This document shows, piece after piece, positions 27,748-35,691 of a DNA stretch of 64,000 nucleotides (its first letter is position 1; each line of letters starts with the position of its first letter). Source of the stretch: Spirosomataceae bacterium TFI 002 (GTDB lineage Bacteria; Bacteroidota; Bacteroidia; Cytophagales; Spirosomataceae); the NCBI GenBank assembly GCA_900230115.1, contig LT907983.1:4820774-4884773 (forward strand), in the 5' to 3' direction. A program made the translations under genes and the position numbers. The notes under the pieces are model-generated. The model did not search any database. It worked only from the letters and a program-made list of their open reading frames with translations, and had not been told where the DNA came from.

Positions 27748-27776
27748 TAAAGGTAGTGATAAGATTGTATATACAA
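27748..27776 (-). promoter_or_regulatory. marR promoter with overlapping palindromic operator
   Basis: TTGTATATACAA at 27765-27776 is a perfect 12-base palindrome of the kind MarR dimers bind. On the minus strand its TTG lies 18 bases before TACCTTTA (27755-27748), one mismatch from TAnnTTTG, so the palindrome would cover the -33 region. The -7 box ends 5 bases before the ATG at 27743. Autorepression is the simple reading. Confidence 0.5.
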
Positions 27777-27827
27777 GTAATATCTCTAAAAAGAAGCCAA
27801 ATCTTTGAAGAAATGGCTCTTTTAGTT

Positions 27828-28352
27828 TTATTCTACGATGAACTTACCTTTCATTATCGCATAGTGTCCAGGGAAACTACAAATGAAATCATAAATTCCA
27901 AGGGCAGGGGCGTCAAACTCAATTGTATCTGATTCTCCTCCTCCAATAATTTTGGTATGTGCTATAATAGAAGATTCATCAGCGATGTAATCACTATCAC
28001 GTGCTTGACCAGCCGCCATTGCAAACTTAGCAATGTCTGTTCCGTCTTTTAATAATACGAAATTATGACCCATGCTAGCTTTTGGTAGTTTTCCAACATG
28101 CTTTAGTGTCAACTTTACCTTTTGACCAGCTTTAACCCTTATTTCAGAAAGGTTATATTTCATTTGGTCATTTGATTCTATCTCTATTACTGCTTCACTG
28201 GTTTCTGTAGTTGCTACTTCTTCAGTTGCTTCTGTACTAGCAGATGACTCTGCCGCTCCTGTATTATAATTGACGTCTTCTTTTGTTTCACTACTTGAGT
28301 TACACGAAAACCCGGCTGTCGCTAGGGCTAAAAAAAATGCTATTCTTTTCAT
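27828..28352 (-). CDS. Azurin-type blue copper lipoprotein
   Basis: An electron-transfer cupredoxin of 174 residues. A lipobox ending at Cys17 (TAGFSC) predicts a membrane-anchored form. A linker rich in Thr, Ser, Glu and Ala (about 20-56) leads to the azurin domain. The copper ligands are present with azurin spacing: His96 in MGHNFVLL, Cys158 and His163 in CSFPGH, and Met167. In this phylum such proteins probably pass electrons between periplasmic or surface redox enzymes; the partner is unknown here. It follows the OmpA gene but a terminator lies between. Confidence 0.92.
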   Translation of the reverse strand: MKRIAFFLALATAGFSCNSSSETKEDVNYNTGAAESSASTEATEEVATTETSEAVIEIESNDQMKYNLSEIRVKAGQKVKLTLKHVGKLPKASMGHNFVLLKDGTDIAKFAMAAGQARDSDYIADESSIIAHTKIIGGGESDTIEFDAPALGIYDFICSFPGHYAIMKGKFIVE

Positions 28353-28385
28353 TTTGTTGATTTTGGTTTGATATTAAAACAAAAA

Positions 28386-28410
28386 AAAGAGGTCTTTGTT
28401 AGACCTCTTT
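28386..28410 (-). terminator. Terminator behind the OmpA-family gene
   Basis: AAAGAGGTCT (28386-28395) and AGACCTCTTT (28401-28410) form a perfect 10-base stem with a 5-base loop. On the minus strand it is followed by a run of T, so it would end transcription of the OmpA gene before the azurin gene. Confidence 0.8.
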
Positions 28411-28427
28411 CTTAATATTTTCCGAAA

Positions 28428-29342
28428 TTATTTTGGAGCTTTATCTGGATCAAGTAAGTTGTAGAACTGATCAAGTTTAGGCATTAAAATAATTCTTGTT
28501 CTTCTGTTAATTGCTTTTCCTTCTGGAGTTGCATTACTAGCCAAAGTATTGTACTCTCCACGACCAGCTGCGATCAATCTATTTGGATTTACACCGTAGT
28601 CTTCTTGTAGAGTTCTTACAACAGATGTAGAACGAATAACACTCAAATCCCAGTTATCTTTCAATGATGCAGTTCTAATTGGGTTGTTGTCAGTGTAACC
28701 TTCTACCATAACCTCTAGGTCTGGACGAGACTCAATGATTTTAGCAATTTTCGCCAAAACTCCACCAGCTCTAGATGAGATTTGAGCAGAACCAGACTTA
28801 AACAACATTTTATCCGAAATGTTGATCATAACTACAGTTTTGTCAATTTTCACGTCGATGTCTTCATCGTTGATTCCGTCGCTAAGCATTCCAGTTAAGT
28901 TAACTGCTAGAGCAAGGTTCAAAGAATCTGATTTATTCTTAGCATTACGAAGTGCTGAAATGTATTGGTCTTTCTGAGCAATTTGTTGCAATGTTTTGTC
29001 AACATTGTTACTTGCTTGCTGAGTTAATACTGTAAGATCTCCAACTGTTTTCATTTGGGAATCACGTTGCTTCTTAAGATCTTCGATTTGAGAATTCAAG
29101 CTAGAAATTTGTTGCTCTCTTGATTCCATTTTAGAATTAGCAAGTTTTTTATCTTCAGCTAATTTTTGCTCAAGATCTCTCACTTGGTTTTTGTAGTCGT
29201 TTACCATCTCACCACGCTTGTTAAGATCAGAATTAACCGCATCCAATTGCGATTGCAATTCTGCGTATTTCTTCTTAGCAACGCAGGAGCTTAGTACTAC
29301 CGCGGACAATAAAATAAAGGTTATTTTCTGTAAGGTTTTCAT
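28428..29342 (-). CDS. OmpA-family peptidoglycan-binding lipoprotein with coiled coil
   Basis: A 304-residue lipoprotein (lipobox VVLSSC, Cys20). Residues 25-150 are a long coiled coil (QLDAVNSDLNKRGEMVNDYK and similar). The C-terminal OmpA domain (about 170-290) has VEGYTDNNPIRT and the NRRTRIIL segment, which hold the Asp and Arg used to bind diaminopimelate. It probably tethers the outer membrane to the cell wall. It is monocistronic, with a terminator 3' and a long non-coding region 5'. Confidence 0.9.
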   Translation of the reverse strand: MKTLQKITFILLSAVVLSSCVAKKKYAELQSQLDAVNSDLNKRGEMVNDYKNQVRDLEQKLAEDKKLANSKMESREQQISSLNSQIEDLKKQRDSQMKTVGDLTVLTQQASNNVDKTLQQIAQKDQYISALRNAKNKSDSLNLALAVNLTGMLSDGINDEDIDVKIDKTVVMINISDKMLFKSGSAQISSRAGGVLAKIAKIIESRPDLEVMVEGYTDNNPIRTASLKDNWDLSVIRSTSVVRTLQEDYGVNPNRLIAAGRGEYNTLASNATPEGKAINRRTRIILMPKLDQFYNLLDPDKAPK

Positions 29343-29907
29343 AAATTTTCAGGGTGTTTTTCTTTTAAAATGTAATCTAAAGGCGAAAAAAATAAATGTT
29401 TCACAATATATCAATAAAGGTTTACTATTTCTTTTTTAAACGGTAAAAAACTACCACAATTTTAAGGAAAAGCACTATTTTTTGCATTTCAGTGGTATTT
29501 TAACCTTTATTATGAATTTAAAGGCTAAAAGAACATTCCATTACAAAAGCGACCCAAATATATATTTAAAAAATATGATTTGGGTAAAAATAAGCAAGCG
29601 TTTCCCCAATTTGGATTTGATAATTAGACCAATGGTACGAAAGCCATATAACATTTAGCCAATAATATCGTATTCTTTAGGTCATAAAATTAAACTTGTA
29701 TGGATATACGTTTTATTACTTTTGAAGTTTTCTAGATTTTATTACAAAATCAGTTATTAGAGATGTGCTAAAACTATTTAATCATTACTATTGAGATTGA
29801 ATCTAACTTATTAGTAGATCAATGAGTTTTATGAAATGGGACATTGATCCAATAGTCCATTCACGCTGCACCTAGTAATTTTAAATCAATCTTATAAAGT
29901 TTTAGTA
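29343..29907. other. Long intergenic region between OmpA and CE15 genes
   Basis: About 565 very AT-rich bases without a convincing gene. A 48-codon ATG frame at 29512-29658 (+) is possible but has no recognisable features. An imperfect inverted repeat lies at 29553-29584, CCCAAAT... pairing with ...ATTTGGG. The OmpA promoter presumably sits at the left end, but no exact TAnnTTTG box was found there. Confidence 0.4.
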
Positions 29908-31134
29908 CTAATTAAATTGACTATCAGCAAAATCTAAAAAGTAATTCCAGTCTATAGGTTCTACTTCATGTTTTCCACTACGGATATGGTAACCACGTGG
30001 CCCACTTGTTCTCGAGACGTTGATTTGAGGGCTATCATTTGTTAAAGGTGCTTTGCTATAAAGTTGATAAACATCATTTGTATAAAACAAAGAGAGGTAT
30101 TCTCCTCTTGGATCGCTCCATTGGTCGCCTTCGGCACTAGCAACATATAATGCACGTGGTGCTACTAAGGAGAGTAATTGGTGCTGATCAACTGGCAAGC
30201 TAGCCTCGTTGTTATTATATGCCTTAAAACTGCTTGAAAACCAATGGGGGAAGCTAGTATTTATTACTTTAACTGTCTCACCATAAGCTCTTTTTGAAAG
30301 TGCTGCTCCACCACAGCCTGATTCGTTAGAAAAAGTTATCGCAAACCTTTCATCTTGAGCAGAAGCCCATAAAGCAGCTTTGCCTAATCTAGAATGGCCT
30401 AGTATTGCTACTTTCCTATCATCTATGGCATCATCTTGTTCGAAATAGTCCATTGCTTTTGAGAGTCCTAGTGCCCAGGCACCTATAGTTCCCATTGTTG
30501 TTTCTCCCAATATTGAATGTACTCCATTCTGGAATCCATCGTCAAAGTCAGGGTCTAAGTCACCACAATAAATATTTGCAAGTCCATATCCTCTTTCAAT
30601 GATTTCTTTGATGGGCCATCTATAAGCTCGTGTACCTCTAGAAGCATCATTTATTTTATTGTCAAGAATGTTAAAAGCTTCTTTATTTGGAACCCAACTT
30701 TGACTAAGACTAATCCTTTTATCATCGCTGATAGATTGGTTTCCGTAGAAGTTAAGACCTAGGAAGATAGGAGCTTTTGGTTTGGAGTTAGGTAGAAATA
30801 TTATGATATCGAACGAGTGACTTTTCCCTCCTTTGGTCAATGTACACTTTACTTCTTTCATTGTAGCCATGCCATCACAGGCATCATTATGAGTTTGGAC
30901 AACCTTAAAACTTGTTTCCAAGCCATCTAGGTTGGTTTTACCATAAACTTCAGATTCGAACTGAGCTAATATTTCTGCCCTGCGTCCCTTTTCCCAATCG
31001 TTCGTGTTTTTTGCTTTTTCTAAGACACTTGGAAGCTCGAATTTTGGAACTTTCGACTCGTCGTAATTTGTGTTTCTTTGTGCATTCATAAGAATAGGAC
31101 TAAGTAGAATAATAACTAGTAGTAAATGCTTCAT
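29908..31134 (-). CDS. CE15-type glucuronoyl esterase, secreted
   Basis: A 408-residue alpha/beta hydrolase with a signal peptide (residues 1-19, ending MNAQ). The nucleophile elbow is GHSRLGKAALWA with Ser248, followed by FSNESGCGGAAL, and the catalytic His lies in the C-terminal SGKHEVEPIDW segment. This is the pattern of CE15 4-O-methyl-glucuronoyl methylesterases, which cut ester links between lignin and glucuronoxylan side chains. Acetylxylan esterase-like activity is the alternative. No xylanase genes are nearby. The P1 peptidase gene lies 22 bases upstream on the same strand. Confidence 0.85.
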   Translation of the reverse strand: MKHLLLVIILLSPILMNAQRNTNYDESKVPKFELPSVLEKAKNTNDWEKGRRAEILAQFESEVYGKTNLDGLETSFKVVQTHNDACDGMATMKEVKCTLTKGGKSHSFDIIIFLPNSKPKAPIFLGLNFYGNQSISDDKRISLSQSWVPNKEAFNILDNKINDASRGTRAYRWPIKEIIERGYGLANIYCGDLDPDFDDGFQNGVHSILGETTMGTIGAWALGLSKAMDYFEQDDAIDDRKVAILGHSRLGKAALWASAQDERFAITFSNESGCGGAALSKRAYGETVKVINTSFPHWFSSSFKAYNNNEASLPVDQHQLLSLVAPRALYVASAEGDQWSDPRGEYLSLFYTNDVYQLYSKAPLTNDSPQINVSRTSGPRGYHIRSGKHEVEPIDWNYFLDFADSQFN

Positions 31135-31156
31135 AAATGTAAAGATGGTTAGTGTT

Positions 31157-32296
31157 TTATTGTTTTTTAGTTTTCATGATCTTAAGTACTTCATCCACAG
31201 GTAGTTCCTTGATAGTTAGTCCGTTTTGACCGGTCATTGTTTCTGCTGCAAAAAGAGAATTGATTATCGCTTCTTCTGTAGCTTCAATTACAGCTTCAAA
31301 TAAAATTCCAAGACTTTCATCTTTAAGTTCTTCTGTAGTTCTGGTTGCACCTTCTACATATACGACTCTCACACTTTGAGCAGTACTAAAAGCAATTGCG
31401 TAGTCTCCGCTTCCGTGATCTTGAATACCGCCTGTTCTTCCTAAGCCTAACATAGATCTCTTTGCGAGCCTTTCAAGATTTCGTGAAGTAAGTGGGGCGT
31501 CAGTTGCTATGACAATCATACATGAACCGTCGTCTTTATAAGGCAAGCCTAGGTCCTTGAATTTATATTGTCCTAATTCTTGACCAACTGGTACTCCGTT
31601 TATTTGAAGTACTCCACCAAAGTTTGTTTGAACCAAAACGCCAAGGGTATATCCACCTACTTGCTCAGGTAATTTTCGTGAAGCGGTTCCAATACCACCT
31701 TTAAAGCCAAAACAAATTGTTCCAGTTCCAGCTCCTACATTTCCTTCCTGAACCGGGCCCGAATTTGCATCCAAAAGAGCTTGCAGTCCATCTTTTGGTT
31801 TGATGTATCTACCTTGAATATCATTAAGGCTACCATCATTTGTTTCACCTACAATTCCATTGACACTTCGGATGTTTTTGTTTTCATCAAAAGTCAAGGT
31901 ATAGTCAATCAATGCATCTAAACAGCTAGCAATATTTAACGTATTGGTGAGCAGGATCGGAGTCTCGATATTTCCAAGTTCTTTCACTTGAGAGTAACCA
32001 GCGAGTTTGCCGTATCCGTTACCTATGTAAATCGCAGCAGGAACTTTTTCTCTGTAAATATTACCGTTGTGTGGAATTATAGCGGTTGCACCTGTTCGAA
32101 TGTTCCTACCCTCGATTTTAGTAAAATGACCTACTTTTACGCCCTTAACGTCAGTTATCGCATTGTATTTCCCCGTTGACAAAATCCCAAATGGAATCCC
32201 AGCCGAACGAGGTGTTACTTTTTGAGCAAAAGCAACTGAATGACATAAGAATATGAAAAAAAGCGTAAAGACTTTATATCGGAAACCTAGGAGCAT
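31157..32296 (-). CDS. P1-family (DmpA/BapA-like) aminopeptidase, secreted
   Basis: A 379-residue Ntn-fold peptidase with an N-terminal signal segment (about 1-25, ending AFAQ). Family features are the opening RSAGIPFGILSTGKYNAITD, the region NTLNIASCLDALIDY, and the glycine-rich CFGFKGGIGTASRKL in the middle, close to where the family self-cleaves into two chains before a serine nucleophile. Relatives release N-terminal D- or beta-amino acids from peptides. It is followed by the CE15 gene at 22 bases; the two may be co-transcribed without obvious shared function. Confidence 0.87.
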   Translation of the reverse strand: MLLGFRYKVFTLFFIFLCHSVAFAQKVTPRSAGIPFGILSTGKYNAITDVKGVKVGHFTKIEGRNIRTGATAIIPHNGNIYREKVPAAIYIGNGYGKLAGYSQVKELGNIETPILLTNTLNIASCLDALIDYTLTFDENKNIRSVNGIVGETNDGSLNDIQGRYIKPKDGLQALLDANSGPVQEGNVGAGTGTICFGFKGGIGTASRKLPEQVGGYTLGVLVQTNFGGVLQINGVPVGQELGQYKFKDLGLPYKDDGSCMIVIATDAPLTSRNLERLAKRSMLGLGRTGGIQDHGSGDYAIAFSTAQSVRVVYVEGATRTTEELKDESLGILFEAVIEATEEAIINSLFAAETMTGQNGLTIKELPVDEVLKIMKTKKQ

Positions 32297-32325
32297 TGAG
32301 TGATTATTTCGTAGATGACAATAAC

Positions 32326-32333
32326 CAAAGTTA
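32326..32333 (-). promoter_or_regulatory. -7 promoter box for the P1 peptidase gene
   Basis: TAACTTTG on the minus strand, an exact TAnnTTTG match 30 bases ahead of the ATG, with an ATTG 20 bases further upstream as a possible -33 element. Confidence 0.45.
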
Positions 32334-32395
32334 ATGCTAAATAAAGAGCTCTACAATGTCCAAGTAACCTAATATGTAAATTAGATTCAGTTAGT

Positions 32396-33142
32396 TTACA
32401 TATACTTTAAGTCATTGTTGGGCTTGAGCTTTATTAATTGCACCCAACTCAATACCTTAATAATAGGGTAGGTAGGGTCAAACTCGTGCCACTTTATACC
32501 AAAGTTTGCTCTTCCGCCAAACTTGTGGTGGTTATTGTGATAGCTTTCTCCCATCATTAGGAAATCGAAAGGAAGTAAGTTTTTAGCAGTGTCGCCAACT
32601 TTAAAATTCACATAACCGTACTTGTGAGCATACCAATTAATGATAACTCCGTGTACTGGTCCCATTAAGAAATGTATAGGAAGCAAAGCAAACATCCACC
32701 ATGCAGTTGCAAACTTGATATAAAACAAAATATACAATACACCCCAGCCAAGTCTGATGAGCCATTGATCGCCAAGTTTTTCCATAAATGCCCAATGTGG
32801 TACATTCTTTTTAAACTTAGGTTCTATGTTATCTTGTTTGTGTAAAATTGTATTATAGTAATTTTTCGTTTTCCACATCATGTCAAAAAGATTCTGCGAA
32901 AAGCTAGGGGAGTGTGGATCATTTTCGGTGTCTGCATGGGCGTGGTGAAGCCTGTGCATGACGCCGTATGCATAAGGACTAAGAAATGATGAACCTTGAA
33001 ATATAAATGTTAAAACATAGAATATCTTCTCTGTGAGAGGTTTCATGGTAAACATTCCGTGAGCAGCATAGCGATGTAAAAAGAATGTTTGAGCAAAAAG
33101 AGAAAGGTACCAATGAGCTAAAAAGAAAATTAATATTGCCAT
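32396..33142 (-). CDS. Membrane fatty acid (acyl-CoA type) desaturase
   Basis: A 248-residue di-iron membrane desaturase. All three histidine boxes are present: HRYAAH (about 23-28), HRLHHAH (about 64-70) and HNNHH near residue 206. Hydrophobic segments between them fit the usual four helices. It introduces a double bond into acyl chains, probably at delta-9, and so adjusts membrane fluidity. At 248 residues it is short but complete. It has its own promoter box upstream. Confidence 0.9.
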   Translation of the reverse strand: MAILIFFLAHWYLSLFAQTFFLHRYAAHGMFTMKPLTEKIFYVLTFIFQGSSFLSPYAYGVMHRLHHAHADTENDPHSPSFSQNLFDMMWKTKNYYNTILHKQDNIEPKFKKNVPHWAFMEKLGDQWLIRLGWGVLYILFYIKFATAWWMFALLPIHFLMGPVHGVIINWYAHKYGYVNFKVGDTAKNLLPFDFLMMGESYHNNHHKFGGRANFGIKWHEFDPTYPIIKVLSWVQLIKLKPNNDLKYM

Positions 33143-33159
33143 TTGTTATTTTTAATACT

Positions 33160-33167
33160 CAAAAGTA
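33160..33167 (-). promoter_or_regulatory. -7 promoter box for the desaturase gene
   Basis: TACTTTTG on the minus strand, an exact TAnnTTTG match, 18 bases before the start codon. A TTTTGACA sits roughly 16 bases upstream of it. Confidence 0.4.
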
Positions 33168-33230
33168 AAAACGGCAATATTGTCAAAATATGACTGGGGT
33201 CATAAATTGTATTATTACAAGTAAGATGTT

Positions 33231-33674
33231 TTAGAAATCAATGTTGCAATTGACCCATGAATCATCTAAATCGGCATCATATCTTTTATAGAAATCTATT
33301 GCACTTTCGTTCCAATCCAGAACTTGCCACATCAAACCTGAGCATTTGCTTTCTTTTGCTTTGGCTAAAATTGCTTCAAAAAGCTGCTTTCCAGCTCCAA
33401 CTCCTCTTTTACTTTCCGTTACTACGATATCTTCGAGATACAATCTTTTTCCTTTCCAAGTACTGTACCGGTAATAATAGATGGCTGTACCAATAGTTTC
33501 ACCATCTATAATAGCTACATAGGCACCGAAAAGAGGGTTTTGACCAAATCCGTCAATTTCCATTTGCTCAACTGTGTTTATCACCTGATCTCCTGCCTTT
33601 TCGTACACTGCTAACTCGTGTACAAGTTTCATCATATCAGGAACGTCTTGAATGGTAGCTTCTCTAATAGTCAT
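33231..33674 (-). CDS. GNAT-family N-acetyltransferase
   Basis: A 147-residue acetyltransferase of the GCN5 fold. The acetyl-CoA-binding motif A is LYLEDIVVTESKRGVGAGKQLF (Arg/Gly loop RGVGAGK), followed by the last strands with WQVLDWNESAIDFYKRYDA. It resembles diamine/spermidine acetyltransferase-type GNATs, but the substrate cannot be fixed. It lies 10 bases downstream of the pseudouridine synthase gene, so it is probably in its operon. Confidence 0.88.
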   Translation of the reverse strand: MTIREATIQDVPDMMKLVHELAVYEKAGDQVINTVEQMEIDGFGQNPLFGAYVAIIDGETIGTAIYYYRYSTWKGKRLYLEDIVVTESKRGVGAGKQLFEAILAKAKESKCSGLMWQVLDWNESAIDFYKRYDADLDDSWVNCNIDF

Positions 33675-33684
33675 AGTCTTAAAA

Positions 33685-34737
33685 TTATGTGTATTGAACG
33701 TAATGATCCCACTTTTCGATCACTTGTTGCATGTCTTCTGGAATTTCGCTGTCAAACTGCATCCATTGTTTTGTCGTAGGATGTTCAAACCCTAAGGACT
33801 TTGCATGCAATGCTTGTCTCGGTAAAATAGTAAAACAGTTATCTACAAATTGCTTGTACTTAGTAAAGAGGTTTCCTCTTAATGCTTTATCTCCTCCGTA
33901 CATAGTATCTCCAAATAGGGGATGGCCTAAGTACTTCATGTGAGCTCTTATCTGATGGGTCCGACCTGTCTCTAATTTACATTGCACAAGACTCACATAC
34001 CTCATAGTACGAAGTACTTCATAATGCGTAATGGCCTCTTTACCATGATCTCCCTCAGGGAAAACCTCAGATATCCTTCTATCTTTGAAACCTCGGCCTA
34101 TGTGCCCTTCTATGGTTCCTTTCATTTCTTTGGGTTCACCCCAAATAATCGCCAAGTAAGTTCTTTCTGTAGTATGGTCTGCAAATTGTTTTGCCAAATA
34201 TTGCATTGCAAACTCTGTTTTCGCAATCACTAACAGTCCTGAAGTTCCTTTGTCTATTCTATGAACAAGACCTGGCCTTATGACGCCATTCTTTCCAGTT
34301 GGTAAGTTTGCAAAATGGTGAACAAGTGCATTTACTAATGTACCGTCCCAATTACCATGACCAGGGTGAACAACCATATCTGGGTCTTTATTCACAATCA
34401 TGAGTGCATCGTCTTCATATACAATGTTGAGAGGAATGTCTTGCGGTATAATTTCTGTAGGTTCCCTTGGTGGGATTGCCATTGCAAGTACAACTTCGTC
34501 TCCTGGTTTTACTTTATAGCTAGCTTTTGCTATTTGACCATTTACTTTTACTGAATTTGCAGCGATGGCAGTTTGGATTCGGTTTCGGGATATGTTCTTT
34601 GCCTTTTGGGCAATAAACTTATCCATTCTCACCAAACTTTGACCAGAATCCGCTGTAATTCTAATATGCTCGTACATTTCGCCTTCCTCTTCGTGAAGGT
34701 CATTTTCTATTTCTTCCAAATCCTTGCTAATTTGCAT
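33685..34737 (-). CDS. RluA/RluD-family ribosomal pseudouridine synthase
   Basis: A 350-residue enzyme converting uridine to pseudouridine in 23S rRNA. An S4 RNA-binding domain (about 30-90, with RMDKFIAQKAKNISRNRIQ) precedes the catalytic domain with the RluA motif HRIDKGTSGLLVIAK, containing the catalytic Asp, and the segment GRTHQIRAHMKYLGHP. The start is uncertain: ATGs at 34755, 34737 and 34677 are all in frame. I prefer 34737, because 34755 would overlap the ATG of the divergent PLP-enzyme gene. Confidence 0.93.
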   Translation of the reverse strand: MQISKDLEEIENDLHEEEGEMYEHIRITADSGQSLVRMDKFIAQKAKNISRNRIQTAIAANSVKVNGQIAKASYKVKPGDEVVLAMAIPPREPTEIIPQDIPLNIVYEDDALMIVNKDPDMVVHPGHGNWDGTLVNALVHHFANLPTGKNGVIRPGLVHRIDKGTSGLLVIAKTEFAMQYLAKQFADHTTERTYLAIIWGEPKEMKGTIEGHIGRGFKDRRISEVFPEGDHGKEAITHYEVLRTMRYVSLVQCKLETGRTHQIRAHMKYLGHPLFGDTMYGGDKALRGNLFTKYKQFVDNCFTILPRQALHAKSLGFEHPTTKQWMQFDSEIPEDMQQVIEKWDHYVQYT

Positions 34738-34753
34738 GCAAGTTAGCACATCC

Positions 34754-35635
34754 ATGATTAAGATTGAAGATTTAGTACAGCTTCCTACACCTTTACAAAA
34801 ATGGAGTCATCCACTTTTTATAGAGAAGAGCGTAAATGTATATGTAAAAAGAGATGATCTCAGTCATCCTATTTTGTCGGGAAATAAGTTTAGAAAATTA
34901 AAATACAACCTTAGGGCTGCTAAAAGTAAAGGTTTTGAATCATTATTAAGTTTTGGAGGAGCATTTAGCAACCATTTGTATGCCATGGCTGGCGTTTGTA
35001 AATACAGTGACTTCAAAGTAAAAATGCTCATTCGAGGAGATGAACTAAACCCCGATTCTAGTTCTACTTTGGCTTTTGCAAATGAATGTGGAGTAGAATT
35101 AATTTTTGTAGACAGAAAATCCTATCGGGATAAAGCTGATTTGGTCCAAAAATATGGTTCTGATTCTTTCATAATACCAGAAGGAGGGTCAAATAAAAAT
35201 GCCTTGCTAGGTGTATCTGAATTGGTGGATGAGATTATGGTTGACATAGAGCCCAATTATATCATTGCTGCTATGGGAACAGGAGGAACGGTTGCAGGGC
35301 TACTTTCTAATGAAATTTATGATGGGAAAATTATTGGTGTCTCTTCGCTAAAGGGAGGGAGTTTTCTAAAAGGTGAAGTTGACCTACTTTTGGATAAATC
35401 CTCTGATTTTGATCTTTGGGTAGACTATAGTTTTGGTGGTTACGCAAAGCATACGGATGAATTGCTTCGTTTTATAGCTAATATTGAGCAGGAGTACGAA
35501 TTCCCTCTAGAGCATGTTTACACTGCTAAACTATTCTTTGCTGTACTAGATAAGGTAAAGAATGACTATTTTCCAATAGATTCACAAATCGTAATTTATC
35601 ACTCAGGAGGATTGCAGGGAAAAATTAAGGTATAG
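34754..35635 (+). CDS. ACC deaminase / D-cysteine desulfhydrase-like PLP enzyme
   Basis: A 293-residue fold-type II PLP enzyme. The lysine that binds PLP is in SGNKFRKLKYNL; the phosphate-binding glycine loop is AMGTGGTVAGL, and SFGGAFSNHLYA holds the substrate-binding Ser-Asn-His. This is the family annotated as 1-aminocyclopropane-1-carboxylate deaminase/D-cysteine desulfhydrase. Sequence alone does not separate the two; D-cysteine desulfhydration is the commoner true activity. The ATG at 34754 is preferred over a TTG at 34724. A bidirectional terminator follows. Confidence 0.87.
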   Translation: MIKIEDLVQLPTPLQKWSHPLFIEKSVNVYVKRDDLSHPILSGNKFRKLKYNLRAAKSKGFESLLSFGGAFSNHLYAMAGVCKYSDFKVKMLIRGDELNPDSSSTLAFANECGVELIFVDRKSYRDKADLVQKYGSDSFIIPEGGSNKNALLGVSELVDEIMVDIEPNYIIAAMGTGGTVAGLLSNEIYDGKIIGVSSLKGGSFLKGEVDLLLDKSSDFDLWVDYSFGGYAKHTDELLRFIANIEQEYEFPLEHVYTAKLFFAVLDKVKNDYFPIDSQIVIYHSGGLQGKIKV

Positions 35636-35643
35636 AAACGAAA

Positions 35644-35671
35644 AAAAGACCTCTCATATGAAAGGTCTTTT
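35644..35671. terminator. Bidirectional terminator between PLP-enzyme and WG-repeat genes
   Basis: AAAAGACCT (35644-35652) pairs with AGGTCTTTT (35663-35671) over a 10-base loop; the A- and T-rich flanks make it usable in both directions between convergent genes. Confidence 0.75.
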
Positions 35672-35691
35672 CTATTTACTTTCCTGAAAAA

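Noticed and set aside
29512-29658. A 48-codon ATG frame in the OmpA upstream gap
   Set aside because: No signal peptide, motif or promoter; composition is that of AT-rich non-coding DNA. Kept only as a note.
34753-34756. Divergent genes sharing a CATG as overlapping start codons
   Set aside because: The pseudouridine synthase has in-frame ATGs at 34737 and 34677 that fit family N-termini better, so the shared start is probably coincidence.
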